A stretch of DNA of 41,890 bases from Acetobacter cerevisiae (GTDB lineage Bacteria; Pseudomonadota; Alphaproteobacteria; Acetobacterales; Acetobacteraceae): contig NZ_LHZA01000134.1 of assembly GCF_001580535.1 (NCBI RefSeq), positions 1 through 41,890 on the forward strand. Direction: 5' to 3'. Of this stretch, positions 17,181-26,737 are shown piece after piece. A program made the position numbers and the translations under genes. Under the pieces are notes generated by a model. It was not told the origin of the DNA. It saw only the letters and a program-made list of their open reading frames with translations, and searched no databases. Position 1 is the first letter of the stretch. Every line of letters starts with the position of its first letter.

Positions 17181-18530
17181 GTGAAGAAACATGTTCCTGT
17201 TACGGTTGCTGGTATTGCAGCCCTTGCCTGTGTTGGATGGCTGGCCGCGCGCCATGCCGAGCATGTTATGCTGGAAAAAAGCATCAACAGCTTCCGTCAG
17301 ACCTTAGGGCCGGACGCATCCCTCACCTATAAAAAGGCGTGGCCCGGCCTGCTTGGCCGGAGTGTGAAGTTTACCGCACTGGTATTCCGGCAGGGGCAGG
17401 AAAGCATTACGGCGGATGACGCGGAAATTTCCAAGGTCAGCACCACCGGGGATGATGCCAGACGAATCGGCCATCTGATCTTCCACAAGTTCCAGATGAC
17501 AGACACATCCGGCAACCTGCGCATGGATGATCTGGCGTTGGATGGCGTCACGCTGCCCACCAACGGGGATGACAAGCACGGCACTCCGCCGCAGGGGCTG
17601 GAAATCAAGCATGTGGATGCCAGCAAGCTGCACGGCTTTATCAGCAGCCTGCAATCGGACATCTCGGCCACACGCCTGACGGTGGATGATTACGGCAATG
17701 ATGAAGCCTCCCATCTGGACGCCCGAGACGTCCGGCTGGCCACCAATGTTGCACCGCAACGCCAGATCAGCGCCAAATCCGTGCTGGTGGACGGTGTGGA
17801 TCTGGCCGGCCTTTATAATAACCTCACCTACAATATGCCTTATACGCCGCGTAACGGCGTACGGGACATTCAGGTGGACGGGCTGGCGATTGATGGCACA
17901 GGCCCGCTGATGCATGTCGCCAAAGTGTCTTCCCACGCGACCCATTCCGAGGCATCGGAACAGGAAGTCTCAAGCGTTCAGGGGCTGGAGCTGTGGCCCT
18001 CTGTGCCCAACCTCTCCCTGCTGCCCACGCTGGGCTATGACCATTTCCGTGGGTCGCTGGTGCTGAACCTGACACATGACTACAAAGCCGAAAAACTGCA
18101 CATCGACACCTTCAGCCTAGATGCCCCCGATATGGGGCGCCTGACGCTGGATGGTAATTTCAGCGAGGCCAATACCCTCGCCCTGCTTTCTGCCGGTGCG
18201 GCCGACATGCAGGTGATGAGCATGAACCTGTCCTACAAAGACCACGGGCTGGTGCCGAAAGTGCTGGCAAACTCCGCCAGAGCGCGTGGCGTGACGCCGC
18301 AGGAATTCACAACCTCCCTCCAGACCGATCTGGTCCCGCAGGGCAGTGACCCGAACGCGCCCGTGCCGCAGTTTATTAGCTATCTGGCCCATCCGGGCAG
18401 CGGCCCACTGACCATCACGCTGCGCCCGCAGCAGCCGGTGCCGCTGATGGCCATTGCCGCCAGCCTGAGCATGCTGCCCTCAGCGCCGCAGATCGCACAG
18501 CAACTGGGCCTGACGGTTCACGCCCCTTAA
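17181..18530 (+). CDS. Membrane-anchored periplasmic protein of unknown function
   Basis: This protein has 449 residues from a GTG at 17181 (AGGA about 10 bases upstream). The longer TTG/ATG frame from 17118 begins in AT-rich leader and looks less likely. Just after the basic start VKKHVPV there is one hydrophobic helix (VTVAGIAALACVGWLAARHA), then a wholly extracytoplasmic body with regular beta-like segments and repeated DxxLDG patterns (MDDLALDGVTLP, IQVDGLAIDG, MGRLTLDGNF). This plan resembles DUF945/YdgA or AsmA-like proteins, but I cannot assign it. The last 100 residues include SYKDHGLVPKVLANSARARG, a segment reminiscent of DUF945 domains. Confidence 0.75.
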   Translation: MKKHVPVTVAGIAALACVGWLAARHAEHVMLEKSINSFRQTLGPDASLTYKKAWPGLLGRSVKFTALVFRQGQESITADDAEISKVSTTGDDARRIGHLIFHKFQMTDTSGNLRMDDLALDGVTLPTNGDDKHGTPPQGLEIKHVDASKLHGFISSLQSDISATRLTVDDYGNDEASHLDARDVRLATNVAPQRQISAKSVLVDGVDLAGLYNNLTYNMPYTPRNGVRDIQVDGLAIDGTGPLMHVAKVSSHATHSEASEQEVSSVQGLELWPSVPNLSLLPTLGYDHFRGSLVLNLTHDYKAEKLHIDTFSLDAPDMGRLTLDGNFSEANTLALLSAGAADMQVMSMNLSYKDHGLVPKVLANSARARGVTPQEFTTSLQTDLVPQGSDPNAPVPQFISYLAHPGSGPLTITLRPQQPVPLMAIAASLSMLPSAPQIAQQLGLTVHAP

Positions 18531-18539
18531 CGTCTGCCT

Positions 18540-18577
18540 GAAAGGGCCTGTCAGATTAACCTGAGACAGACCCTTTC
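18540..18577. terminator. Hairpin between converging genes
   Basis: GAAAGGG-C-CTGTC pairs with GACAG-A-CCCTTTC around a 12-base loop. There is little U-run, so efficiency is uncertain, but it lies between two converging stops. Confidence 0.6.
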
Positions 18578-18602
18578 GCGCCCGACGCGACGCTTCAAAA
18601 CC

Positions 18603-19709
18603 TTACGGCGTGGGAGCTGGTAAAACTGTGACGGGTGCGCCAGCCGGCGTGCTGGCCGCAGGCGCACTCCCGGGGGGAGGCGCGTCCTTCAGCGAAATAC
18701 GCGGGAAGGGCGCGGACAAAGGCACTGCCGGTTCAGCACCCGCTCCGGGCACATTTTTCGGCTTGATGCGCAGGTCAAACGTATGATCCTGCTCCGGTGG
18801 CCTCAGGCGCTGGATATAGAGTTGCTCATGCCGGTAGGACACCCATACCCGGTTGTGCCGCAGGAAATCCGCCCCCAGCAGAGCGTAGCCGTCCGTTTCA
18901 ATGGGGGAGATGCCAAGCAGCGGATTCGGATACAGCTCATCCCCTATCTGCAGGCTGGCAAAACGGTGCAGATGGCCGCCGTCTCTGCGTTTGCCGGAAA
19001 CACCGGTGGACGTGAACGTAATATCCTGCGCCAGATCGTCCTTTGAAACGCCTGCTTTCCGCGCCTGAGATGGCAGCACGGACGTGTGCCAGGCACCACT
19101 ATCCAGCATGGCGTCAATCTTCTTGCCGTTCAGGCGGATGGTCGTGCCAATACGGAGCCCATTCGTCCCCAGACGATACCAGTCGAGCTTTGAAGACGGG
19201 CCGTCCCACGTAGGCGTTGGGGTTTTGCACGCGCTGAGCTGGTAGAGCGCAATCTTCCCGCCGGGCAGGTCGAACATCACATCATAAGAGTGCAGAAAGT
19301 CCGCCCCAAACAGCCCAACCACTGGCCGGCCCGCAATGGTGCCGCCAAAAGAGCGTTTGGCCTGCGTCAGATAGACTTCACCACTCGTGCCGGACCCAAG
19401 ACCCATTTTATCCGCCTGCATGACGGGGGAGAACATCTCTCCCGTCACGCCGCTGATATTGAGGACGTGCCCGGTATCCACGAGGCCGAAATTTTTGCTG
19501 GCCTCTTCCGAAATCATGGAAATATCGGCTCCGCTATCCACAATCATCGCAGCATCATGCCCGTTGATTGTGACCCCAACGATGGGAGAGCCAAATTTAT
19601 TCAGAACGGGAAGGTCCCCCAGCGTCGAGACCTGACACACCCCGTTCTGTTCTGCACAGCCGGCCAGCGCCAAAAGAGACACTATGCCGATCCAACCTGA
19701 TTTATGCAC
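18603..19709 (-). CDS. Lipoprotein with two retropepsin-like aspartic protease domains
   Basis: This 368-residue protein starts at a GTG (GAAGGGCAGGGC upstream). A lipobox LALAGC (C18) predicts a lipid-anchored periplasmic protein. Two retropepsin-like units follow: DSGAD (58-62) with its LFGADFL flap partner (133-139), and DSGAW (203-207) with LLGADFL (277-283). Each unit has a hydrophobic-Gly psi-loop pattern. The second has Trp where the first has Asp after DSGA. Bacterial retropepsin homologues usually have one domain acting as a dimer, so this tandem may fold as an internal, pepsin-like pair. The C-terminal 70 residues are Pro/Ala-rich. Substrate unknown. Confidence 0.85.
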   Translation of the reverse strand: MHKSGWIGIVSLLALAGCAEQNGVCQVSTLGDLPVLNKFGSPIVGVTINGHDAAMIVDSGADISMISEEASKNFGLVDTGHVLNISGVTGEMFSPVMQADKMGLGSGTSGEVYLTQAKRSFGGTIAGRPVVGLFGADFLHSYDVMFDLPGGKIALYQLSACKTPTPTWDGPSSKLDWYRLGTNGLRIGTTIRLNGKKIDAMLDSGAWHTSVLPSQARKAGVSKDDLAQDITFTSTGVSGKRRDGGHLHRFASLQIGDELYPNPLLGISPIETDGYALLGADFLRHNRVWVSYRHEQLYIQRLRPPEQDHTFDLRIKPKNVPGAGAEPAVPLSAPFPRISLKDAPPPGSAPAASTPAGAPVTVLPAPTP

Positions 19710-19756
19710 GCCCTGCCCTTCTCTCAGTCTGCACGGCAGGACGCACTCAGGTCGCC

Positions 19757-20461
19757 TCAGCCGCTCTTTTTTGCGGCCCCGCCACGCGGACGCAGCGCGG
19801 GAAGCATTTCCCCCGTTACCGCGTAATAAACACGCTCGGCAATATTGGTGGCGTGATCGCCAATACGTTCTAAATTTTTAGCCACGAAGAGCAGATGAAT
19901 ACAGGGGCCGATCTTGCGCGGATCTTCCATCATATACGTCACCAGTTCACGGAACATGGCGGTATAGAGTTCATCAATAGCCGTATCAGAGCCCCAGACC
20001 TGCATGGCGCATTCACTGTCATTATTGACCATGGCCTCAATGGCGCTGTGCAGGTTTTCCTGCACCAGCCGCGCCATGTTGCGCAGCGCGCCAAAAGACA
20101 GCGCACCATCCAGCGGTTCCACCTTCAGCGCCCGGCGGGCAATGCTGGAGGCGTAATCGCCAATCCGCTCGAAATCGCCGGTAATTTTCAGCACGGCGAT
20201 AATCACACGCAAGTCAACCGCCATGGGCGCACGCAGGGCCAGAATGCGGATGGCAAGGCTTTCCGCCTCGCGCTCCAGAGCATCCACTTCCACATCCAGC
20301 TCGGGTGGCTCCAGAGCGGCTTCTTCATCCTGATCCACCACGGCGGCAATAGCCCGCGCCGTCTGGCGTTCCACCAGACCACCCATGCGGGCCACCAGCC
20401 CACGCAGACGGTCCAGCTCCTGATCATATCGGGTGACGGTATGCGCGGGTTCGTTCCCCAT
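19757..20461 (-). CDS. phoU: Phosphate signalling protein PhoU
   Basis: This 234-residue protein is built of two three-helix repeats, each with the metal-binding signature: DFERIGDYASSIARR (about residues 95-109) and NLERIGDHATNIAERV (C-terminal half). It damps Pst transport and the PhoR/PhoB response when phosphate is ample. It is the last gene of pstC-A-B-phoU, 17 bases after pstB. phoR and phoB are not in the window. Confidence 0.96.
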   Translation of the reverse strand: MGNEPAHTVTRYDQELDRLRGLVARMGGLVERQTARAIAAVVDQDEEAALEPPELDVEVDALEREAESLAIRILALRAPMAVDLRVIIAVLKITGDFERIGDYASSIARRALKVEPLDGALSFGALRNMARLVQENLHSAIEAMVNNDSECAMQVWGSDTAIDELYTAMFRELVTYMMEDPRKIGPCIHLLFVAKNLERIGDHATNIAERVYYAVTGEMLPALRPRGGAAKKSG

Positions 20462-20478
20462 GAGTGTGTCCTCCCTGT

Positions 20479-21309
20479 TCAGCCAAAGCGGCCGGTAATG
20501 TAATCCTGTGTACGGCTTTCACGCGGGGCGGTGAACATCCGCGCCGTGCTGTCCACTTCCACCAGTTCACCCAGATAGAAGAAGGCCACCTGATCCGCAC
20601 AGCGGGCAGCCTGCTGCATGTTATGCGTGACGATGGCGATGGTGAATTCGGTTTTGAGTTCGTCCAGCAGTTCTTCAATGCGTGCGGTAGAAACCGGGTC
20701 CAGCGCACTGGTCGGCTCGTCTAGCAAAATCACTTCCGGGCGCACAGCAATGGTGCGGGCAATGCACAGACGCTGCTGCTGGCCGCCGGACAGTGCGGTA
20801 GCGGACGCCTGAAGACGATCCTTCACCTCCGGCCACAGAGCCACGCGGCGCAGAGCATCTTCTACCCGCCCGTCCATTTCGGACCGGGACACACGCTCAT
20901 GCAGCCGGATGCCGAAAGCGATATTGTCATAGATCGACATAGGGAACGGGGTTGGCTTCTGGAACACCATGCCCACGCGGGAGCGCAGGGCGTTCAGGTC
21001 CAGCCCGCTACCGAGAATATTCTGGCCGGAGAACATGACCTCGCCCGTAGCGCGCTGGCCCGGATACAGATCATACATCCGGTTCAGCACCCGCAGCAGG
21101 GTGGATTTGCCGCAGCCGGAGGGGCCGATCATCCCCGTTACGCTCCGCTCAGGAAAGCCCAGCGTAATGTTATGCAGCGCATGGGTCTTGCCGTAATAAA
21201 AATCCAGATTGTTCACCTGGATGGCAATCGGGCGACCTGACACGGCAGAGGCTGATGCCTCCACTTCCACGTCAGCCGACGGCGTAGCCTGCATGGTGTT
21301 CTCGTTCAT
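20479..21309 (-). CDS. pstB: Phosphate ABC transporter ATP-binding protein
   Basis: This 276-residue ATPase powers high-affinity phosphate import. Walker A is GPSGCGKS (62-69), the signature [16 protein letters not shown], and Walker [14 protein letters not shown] followed by the His switch VTHNMQQA. About 25 extra N-terminal residues (Ala/Glu/Ser) precede the family start. A strong ribosome site GGAGG lies 6 bases before the ATG. It overlaps pstA by 4 bases (ATGA). Confidence 0.97.
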   Translation of the reverse strand: MNENTMQATPSADVEVEASASAVSGRPIAIQVNNLDFYYGKTHALHNITLGFPERSVTGMIGPSGCGKSTLLRVLNRMYDLYPGQRATGEVMFSGQNILGSGLDLNALRSRVGMVFQKPTPFPMSIYDNIAFGIRLHERVSRSEMDGRVEDALRRVALWPEVKDRLQASATALSGGQQQRLCIARTIAVRPEVILLDEPTSALDPVSTARIEELLDELKTEFTIAIVTHNMQQAARCADQVAFFYLGELVEVDSTARMFTAPRESRTQDYITGRFG

Positions 21310-22190
21310 GTCCGTCCTCCGCGGATGCCAACCCGCACCACAATATTAATAATGAGCACACCCACCGTAACCAGCAGGGCACCGGTCCATGCCTGCTGCA
21401 TCCAGTCCTGATAAGCGGAGCCTGCATACTGATAAATCGCCACCGGAAGGCTGGCCATCGGCCGCCGCATATCCAGAGACCATTCGGAATTCCCCAGTGA
21501 GGTGAACAGCAAGGGAGCCGTCTCACCCGCCACGCGGGCAATGGCCAGCAGCACGCCGGTCATGATGCCACCGCGCGCGGCCCGCACACAGATAAACAGA
21601 ATAACGCGCCATTTGGCCGCACCCAGCGCAATACCCGCCTCACGCATGGAAACGGGGACAAGCCGCAGCATGTCTTCCGTTGTGCGTACAATAATCGGCA
21701 TGGCCATCAACGAGAGGGCTGCTGCACCGGAAAAGCCGGAGAAGTGACCGAACGGCTCCACCAGCACCATGTAGATAAACAGGCCGATGAGAATGGACGG
21801 CGCAGAGAGCAGCATGTCCGACACAAACCGCACTGTCCGGGCCAGTTTGCTGTCCGCCCCGTATTCCGCCAGAAAAATCCCCGTCAGCAGGCCGGCAGGC
21901 GCACCCAGCAGAATGGACAGGCCTGTTTGCAGCAGACTGCCCACAATAGCGTTAGCCAGACCACCACCCGTCCCCGGCGCGCCCATGGAATGGGTGAACA
22001 GGGAGAGCGTGAGACCCGGCAGGCCGTTTTTAAGCAGGGTCCAGAGAATGGAGCCGAGCACAAACACCACAATCAGCATGGCCAGCCAGCTCATGCCGGT
22101 TGCCAGCTTGTCGATGATCTTGCGGCGCAGAGCCAGAACGCCGGACCGCTGAGGCCGGTCTGCGGCCTGCGAGAATACCGGGCGCGTCAT
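21306..22190 (-). CDS. pstA: Phosphate ABC transporter permease PstA
   Basis: This 294-residue permease has six predicted helices and the EAA-type loop [17 protein letters not shown] that docks on PstB. The family feature [27 protein letters not shown] lies near the N-terminus (residues 55-81). Overlaps of 4 bases with both pstC and pstB imply one transcript. Confidence 0.95.
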   Translation of the reverse strand: MTRPVFSQAADRPQRSGVLALRRKIIDKLATGMSWLAMLIVVFVLGSILWTLLKNGLPGLTLSLFTHSMGAPGTGGGLANAIVGSLLQTGLSILLGAPAGLLTGIFLAEYGADSKLARTVRFVSDMLLSAPSILIGLFIYMVLVEPFGHFSGFSGAAALSLMAMPIIVRTTEDMLRLVPVSMREAGIALGAAKWRVILFICVRAARGGIMTGVLLAIARVAGETAPLLFTSLGNSEWSLDMRRPMASLPVAIYQYAGSAYQDWMQQAWTGALLVTVGVLIINIVVRVGIRGGRT

Positions 22191-23170
22191 GAGCGTTTTC
22201 CTGCGCGTGCTTCACCCCGCGCCAGAAAAATACGGGATACCCAAAGGGTCACAAAGGAAATTGCCATCAGAATGGCACCCAGCGCCATCAGTGAGGACAG
22301 CTTGAGGCTGCCTGCCGGGCTTTCCGGAAATTCCAGAGCAATCAGGGAGGCGATGGTATTGGCCGGTGCAAACAGAGACCAGCCGATATGGTTGCTGTCA
22401 CCAATCACGAACGTCACCGCCATGGTTTCCCCCATGGCGCGGCCCATGCCCAGCACAATGCCGCCCACAACACCCTGACGGGACCAGGGCAGCACAACCT
22501 GACGCATCACTTCCCAGCGGGTCGCCCCCAGCCCGTAAGCGCTCTCACGCAGCACAGTCGGCATAGACACAAAAACATCGCGCATCACGGCGGTAATGGA
22601 CGGCACAACCATAACGGCCAGCACCAGCCCGGCTGTGAGCAGACCCGTGCCAAACGGTGCACCGCTGACCAGCGCGGACAGCACAGGCACATGACCAAAC
22701 ATGTGGCGGGCGGTGGGCTGCACGTAATGCGCCATGACCGGCACCAGCACAAAAAAGCCCCACATGCCGAAAATGATGGACGGCACAGCGGCCAGAAGCT
22801 GCACGGCCATCCCAATAACGGAGGAGATCGTCGGCGGTGCGAGTGCTGTCAGCCAGAAAGCAGTGCCAAACGCCAGCGGCACGGCAATCACCAGCCCCAG
22901 AAAACTGCTGGCCAGCGTGCCGAACACCGGGGCCACAGCCCCGAAATGCTGGGTGACCGGGTTCCAGATGGCGGTGACAAAGAAGCTCGGCCCAAAAGTG
23001 GAAAAGGCTTTCCACCCCCCTGTAACCATAACGGTGATGATGGCGCCCAGCACAATGAGCACGCTGATGCCTGTCAGAACGACCAGCGTTCTGAACAGGG
23101 CGTCACCATCCCAGCGCCGGGTTATCTGAGGCGGTTCAGCCTGTGTGGGCTGCTCTGCGGTTCCGTCCAT
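22187..23170 (-). CDS. pstC: Phosphate ABC transporter permease PstC
   Basis: This protein has 327 residues from the ATG at 23170, chosen because GGAG lies about 6 bases upstream. A longer frame to 23278 would run into the intergenic region. It has six helices and the EAA loop ESAYGLGATRWEVMRQVVLP. There is no pstS ahead of it; the gene faces ilvD divergently across about 270 bases. The periplasmic binding protein must therefore be encoded elsewhere. Confidence 0.95.
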   Translation of the reverse strand: MDGTAEQPTQAEPPQITRRWDGDALFRTLVVLTGISVLIVLGAIITVMVTGGWKAFSTFGPSFFVTAIWNPVTQHFGAVAPVFGTLASSFLGLVIAVPLAFGTAFWLTALAPPTISSVIGMAVQLLAAVPSIIFGMWGFFVLVPVMAHYVQPTARHMFGHVPVLSALVSGAPFGTGLLTAGLVLAVMVVPSITAVMRDVFVSMPTVLRESAYGLGATRWEVMRQVVLPWSRQGVVGGIVLGMGRAMGETMAVTFVIGDSNHIGWSLFAPANTIASLIALEFPESPAGSLKLSSLMALGAILMAISFVTLWVSRIFLARGEARAGKRS

Positions 23171-23271
23171 CTGCACTCCGTTCCGATCTACAGGTCGGGA
23201 ATGGGGAGCAATACTGAACCCCCCGGCTGCCTGCAACCAGAGGGACTCACAATCTCCCCCATACGCAACAA

Positions 23272-23289
23272 ATGTCATGAAACTGTAGC
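23272..23289 (+). promoter_or_regulatory. Weak Pho-box-like direct repeat
   Basis: The plus strand reads aTGTCAT-gaaa-CTGTAgC, close to the PhoB pattern CTGTCAT-N4-CTGTCAT (6/7 and 4/7). It lies about 100 bases upstream of pstC and 150 upstream of ilvD. Its orientation points to ilvD, not pstC, which weakens the case. Confidence 0.25.
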
Positions 23290-23329
23290 ACTTTTACACC
23301 GAATATGTCCCTCCCCCCTTCCCCACACC

Positions 23330-23358
23330 CTGACACAGCACCACTTATGGCGTAGGAT
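23330..23358 (+). promoter_or_regulatory. Candidate ilvD promoter
   Basis: CTGACA, 17 bases, TAGGAT. RNA would start near 23366, leaving a leader of about 70 bases before ilvD. Confidence 0.4.
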
Positions 23359-23438
23359 GCGCGCCCGCATTGTCGGCCTGCCTGAGATCGGGCCGTTCAT
23401 TTCTACCCTTTGTTGTATTGACCAGAGAGACCCCCGCA

Positions 23439-25307
23439 ATGGCCGGTTACCGTTCCCGCACCACCACCCATGGCCGCAACATGGCTGGCGCACGCAGCCT
23501 GTGGCGCGCCACAGGCATGAAGGATTCCGACTTCGGCAAGCCGATTATTGCCGTCGCCAACTCCTTCACGCAGTTTGTGCCCGGCCATGTGCACCTTAAG
23601 GACATGGGCCAGCTGGTGTGCGAGGCCATTGCGGAAGCCGGTGGTATTGGCCGCGAGTTCAACACCATCGCGGTGGATGACGGCATTGCCATGGGTCATG
23701 GCGGAATGCTCTACAGCCTGCCCTCGCGTGAACTGATTGCCGATGCCGTGGAATATATGGTCAACGCACATTGTGCGGATGCGTTGGTGTGCATCAGCAA
23801 TTGTGACAAGATCACCCCCGGTATGCTGATGGCCTCCATGCGGCTGAACATTCCGGTGATTTTTGTCTCCGGTGGCCCGATGGAAGCTGGCCGCGTCACG
23901 CTGGATGATATCGAACAGCGGGCCGACCTTGTGACCTCCATGGTCGCAGCTGCCAACCCGAGCGTGAGCGAAGCGGATTCGCAGACCATTGAACGCTCAG
24001 CCTGCCCGACCTGCGGCTCCTGCTCCGGCATGTTCACCGCCAATTCCATGAACTGCCTGACGGAAGCCCTCGGCCTCTCCCTGCCCGGCAACGGCACGCT
24101 GGTGGCGACGCACACCGCACGGCGCGAGCTGTTTGTGGAAGCTGGCAAACGGATTGTGGATCTGGCGCGCCGTTACTACGAGCAGGACGACGCCAGCGTG
24201 CTGCCACGCAGCATCGCCACGATGAAAGCGTTTGAAAACGCGATGTCTGTCGATATCGCCATGGGCGGCTCCACCAATACCGTTCTGCATCTGCTGGCCG
24301 CAGCGCATGAAGGTGAAGTGCCCTTCACCATGCAGGATATCGATCGCCTGTCCCGCAAAGTGCCGCATCTGTGCAAGGTCTCCCCGTCCCGCCCGGATGT
24401 GCATATGGAAGACGTGCATCGGGCGGGCGGTATTCCCGCCATCATGGGCGAACTCGACCGCCTCGGCCTGCTGCATAACGAAATCCCGATGGTCCATGCC
24501 CCGTCCCTGAAAGACGGTCTGACTGCGTGGGACATCCGCTCCGCTGAAGGGGCAAGCAACGCCAACGCCCGTGACTTCTTCCGCGCGGCCCCCGGTGGTG
24601 TGCGCACCACGCAGGCGTTCTCTCAGGCCAGCCTGTATAAAGAGCTGGATACGGATCAGGAAAACGGGGCCATTCGTGATGAGGCCCATGCCTATAATCA
24701 GGATGGCGGTCTGGCTGTGCTGTATGGCAATCTGGCCGAAGACGGTGCGATTGTGAAAACAGCGGGTGTCGCAGCTGGTCTTGAAACCTTCTCTGGCCCG
24801 GCTCGCATTTTTGAAAGTCAGGATGACGCCGTTTCGGCCATTCTGAGCGACAAAATCAAAGCCGGCGATGTGGTGGTCATTCGGTATGAAGGCCCCAAAG
24901 GCGGCCCCGGCATGCAGGAAATGCTCTACCCGACCAGCTATCTGAAATCCAAAGGGCTGGCTGAGAAATGCGCCCTGATTACCGATGGCCGCTTCTCCGG
25001 TGGCAGCTCGGGCCTGTCCATTGGCCATATCTCTCCGGAAGCCGGGGAAGGCGGCGTGATTGGTCTGGTAGAAGAAGGCGACCGGATTGAGATCGACATT
25101 CCCAATCGCCGCCTGTCCGTTGCCGTGCCGGATAGCGAACTCTCTGCCCGGCGTGAGCGGATGGATGACAAGGGTGATGCCGCATGGCAGCCGAAACGCG
25201 ACCGCGTTGTGTCTACCGCCCTGAAAGCCTACGCAGCCCTCACCACCAGCGCCGCCCGCGGTGCCGTGCGTGACCTGAGCCAACTGACCCGCCGCGTGCC
25301 GCGGTAA
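23439..25307 (+). CDS. ilvD: Dihydroxy-acid dehydratase
   Basis: This 622-residue iron-sulfur dehydratase forms the 2-keto acids that precede valine, isoleucine and leucine. Cluster ligands are visible in [10 protein letters not shown] (C122) and [11 protein letters not shown] (C195), and the C-terminal [24 protein letters not shown] is the family signature. Length matches the E. coli-type long IlvD (616). The ATG at 23439 with AGAGAGA about 8 bases upstream gives the standard [21 protein letters not shown] start; a TTG 23 codons earlier is rejected. It is divergent from pstC. Confidence 0.97.
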   Translation: MAGYRSRTTTHGRNMAGARSLWRATGMKDSDFGKPIIAVANSFTQFVPGHVHLKDMGQLVCEAIAEAGGIGREFNTIAVDDGIAMGHGGMLYSLPSRELIADAVEYMVNAHCADALVCISNCDKITPGMLMASMRLNIPVIFVSGGPMEAGRVTLDDIEQRADLVTSMVAAANPSVSEADSQTIERSACPTCGSCSGMFTANSMNCLTEALGLSLPGNGTLVATHTARRELFVEAGKRIVDLARRYYEQDDASVLPRSIATMKAFENAMSVDIAMGGSTNTVLHLLAAAHEGEVPFTMQDIDRLSRKVPHLCKVSPSRPDVHMEDVHRAGGIPAIMGELDRLGLLHNEIPMVHAPSLKDGLTAWDIRSAEGASNANARDFFRAAPGGVRTTQAFSQASLYKELDTDQENGAIRDEAHAYNQDGGLAVLYGNLAEDGAIVKTAGVAAGLETFSGPARIFESQDDAVSAILSDKIKAGDVVVIRYEGPKGGPGMQEMLYPTSYLKSKGLAEKCALITDGRFSGGSSGLSIGHISPEAGEGGVIGLVEEGDRIEIDIPNRRLSVAVPDSELSARRERMDDKGDAAWQPKRDRVVSTALKAYAALTTSAARGAVRDLSQLTRRVPR

Positions 25308-25369
25308 GACGGATTATCAGGGAGGCTGGCCCTGTGCCGGTTTCCCAGTTCTCCTCCCAGCATCCCAAC

Positions 25370-25402
25370 AAAAAAGGCGGCCCCCAAAGGGCCGCCTTTT
25401 TT
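25370..25402. terminator. Bidirectional intrinsic terminator after ilvD
   Basis: AAAAAAGGCGGCCC pairs with GGGCCGCCTTTTTT around a 5-base loop. It serves ilvD (+) and the converging gene at 25428 (-). Confidence 0.93.
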
Positions 25403-25427
25403 ACATACCCTGAAAATAACAGAAGTT

Positions 25428-26204
25428 TTACTGAGCCGGAGAGACTGCCGGGGCAGATGGCGCAGCAGGTGCTGCCGGCACGGCGGGAGCAGCGGGAACG
25501 CCCGGTGCAGCCGGAACGGCAGGCACGGCCGGAACCGTTGCCGCAGCGCCCGCAGCCGCATCAGCCGGAGCCTGAACCGGCGCATTCGGGTCCACTGCCG
25601 GAGCAGCCGTGTCGTTCAGAATGACGTAGGAGATGGATTCCGTACGGGTAATGTCGATGACGTCGCCAACCTTCAGCGTCGCCATGAAGTCCTGCATCGC
25701 CTTGATGCGCAGCACGGCAATGTGAGACTCACCATCCGTCGTCACGAAGGACAGGGTGTGAGTTGTCAGATCAATGCTCTGCACAGTTGCGCGTTCACGA
25801 CGGAAGGCTGCAATCACGCCGCGCGGGTGGCCATGCACGTAGCCTTTGGCGGTCGTCAGCGTGGATTCCGGCAGCGGGCTGTCCGGCGGCGCAATCACAG
25901 CGCCCAGCGTTTCCACGAAGCGGATGCTCAGCTTGTCACCCGCATTGACATGCGGCAGATCGCGCACGGCAGAACCGTATTCGATAGTGATGAGGTGACC
26001 ATTGGCTTCACGCAGCAGCAGCTCACGGGCATCATGGTCAACAGTTTCCACAACGGCCTTGGCGGACTGGTTCTTGAGCAGAACAGAAGCCTGCGCATGG
26101 GCTGCTGACGGCAGACCAGCAGCAACAACGCCGCCAACTGTCAGCGCACATGCAGCCATGGACCCTGCAGCCAGAGAAGCAAGACGGGAGACGATAGGAT
26201 GCAA
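25428..26204 (-). CDS. Periplasmic protein with Pro/Ala-rich tail, unknown function
   Basis: This 258-residue protein starts at TTG (AAAGGATAAGGG upstream). A signal peptide ends near AAHAQA (about residue 38). The middle (about 40-200) is a beta-rich domain with two similar halves: VVETVDHDARELLLREANGHLITIEYG and VQSIDLTTHTLSFVTTDGESHIAVLR. Both are followed by a segment on a defined parameter (AGDKLSIRFVE, VGDVIDITRTE), so an internal duplication is likely. The last 55 residues are repeats of VPAVPAAP-type sequence, a flexible tether that could cross peptidoglycan. I do not recognise a named family. Confidence 0.8.
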   Translation of the reverse strand: MHPIVSRLASLAAGSMAACALTVGGVVAAGLPSAAHAQASVLLKNQSAKAVVETVDHDARELLLREANGHLITIEYGSAVRDLPHVNAGDKLSIRFVETLGAVIAPPDSPLPESTLTTAKGYVHGHPRGVIAAFRRERATVQSIDLTTHTLSFVTTDGESHIAVLRIKAMQDFMATLKVGDVIDITRTESISYVILNDTAAPAVDPNAPVQAPADAAAGAAATVPAVPAVPAAPGVPAAPAVPAAPAAPSAPAVSPAQ

Positions 26205-26366
26205 CGCCCTTATCCTTTCTTAAATCAGTCTGACAACACAGGGATGCAGACAGCAGTTACACTGAATTTAGTCTGATACAGGGCCGGCACCATAACACAA
26301 CCCACGGCCAGCACATTGCTCTACCTCAATGGAGCGTTGGCTGCCCCTGCCCTTTAAACCCGGCAG

Positions 26367-26402
26367 AAAAAAAGCCCGTCCGGCTTGCACCGGGCGGGCT
26401 TT
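26367..26402 (-). terminator. Intrinsic terminator for the 37-residue microprotein gene
   Basis: AAAGCCCG-T-CCGG pairs with CCGG-G-CGGGCTTT, and the plus-strand A7 gives a T7 run at the 3' end of minus-strand RNA. It starts 33 bases after the stop of the small gene. Confidence 0.85.
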
Positions 26403-26434
26403 GGGTCTGGCCATGTCTGGTCAGAAAATCAGAT

Positions 26435-26548
26435 TTAGCCGCAGCACTTTTTCTTGCGGAAGAAATAAACCGCCGCAGCAACCAAGCCAGCAATCAGCAG
26501 ACCACGCATACAGGGGGATTTCGGGCATTTTACCGGACATTTCGGCAT
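26435..26548 (-). CDS. 37-residue Cys-rich single-pass membrane microprotein
   Basis: This small gene encodes 37 residues from an ATG at 26548, with AAGGA about 9 bases upstream, and ends in TAA. The N-terminus has three cysteines in a Lys/Pro setting (MPKCPVKCPKSPC; C4, C8, C13). One helix follows (GLLIAGLVAAAVYFF, about 16-30), then a basic tail RKKKCCG with C35 and C36. The gene has its own ribosome site and a strong terminator, which argues it is real. The Cys pairs on both sides suggest metal binding, redox or palmitoyl-like roles, but no family is recognised. Positive residues on both sides leave topology open. Confidence 0.75.
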   Translation of the reverse strand: MPKCPVKCPKSPCMRGLLIAGLVAAAVYFFRKKKCCG

Positions 26549-26674
26549 ATCAGACTATCCTTGCATTCTTTTTCGTCCACCCGATGTGCCGGGCAGACGT
26601 CTCAATCTAACCGATCCGCAACACTCCGTCATGCGCTAACAGCCGCATGCCAGCGCCTTCGCGCGCACCTCTTT

Positions 26675-26716
26675 AAAAAACGCCCTGCACACCCCATCGT
26701 TCCCGGTCCATGCAGG
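26675..26716 (-). terminator. Weak terminator after the quinone oxidoreductase gene
   Basis: On the minus strand CCTGCA pairs with TGCAGG across a 21-base loop, then GGCG and TTTTTT. The large loop makes it uncertain. Confidence 0.4.
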
Positions 26717-26737
26717 CCGGAGGCCGCAAGACACCGT

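Noticed and set aside
22388-23599. A 403-residue plus-strand frame over pstC and the start of ilvD
   Set aside because: Composition is His/Gln/Arg-rich and shadows pstC; it also crosses the true ilvD start.
23997-25283. A 428-residue minus-strand frame within ilvD
   Set aside because: No domain or start signal; ilvD has full-length family motifs on the other strand.
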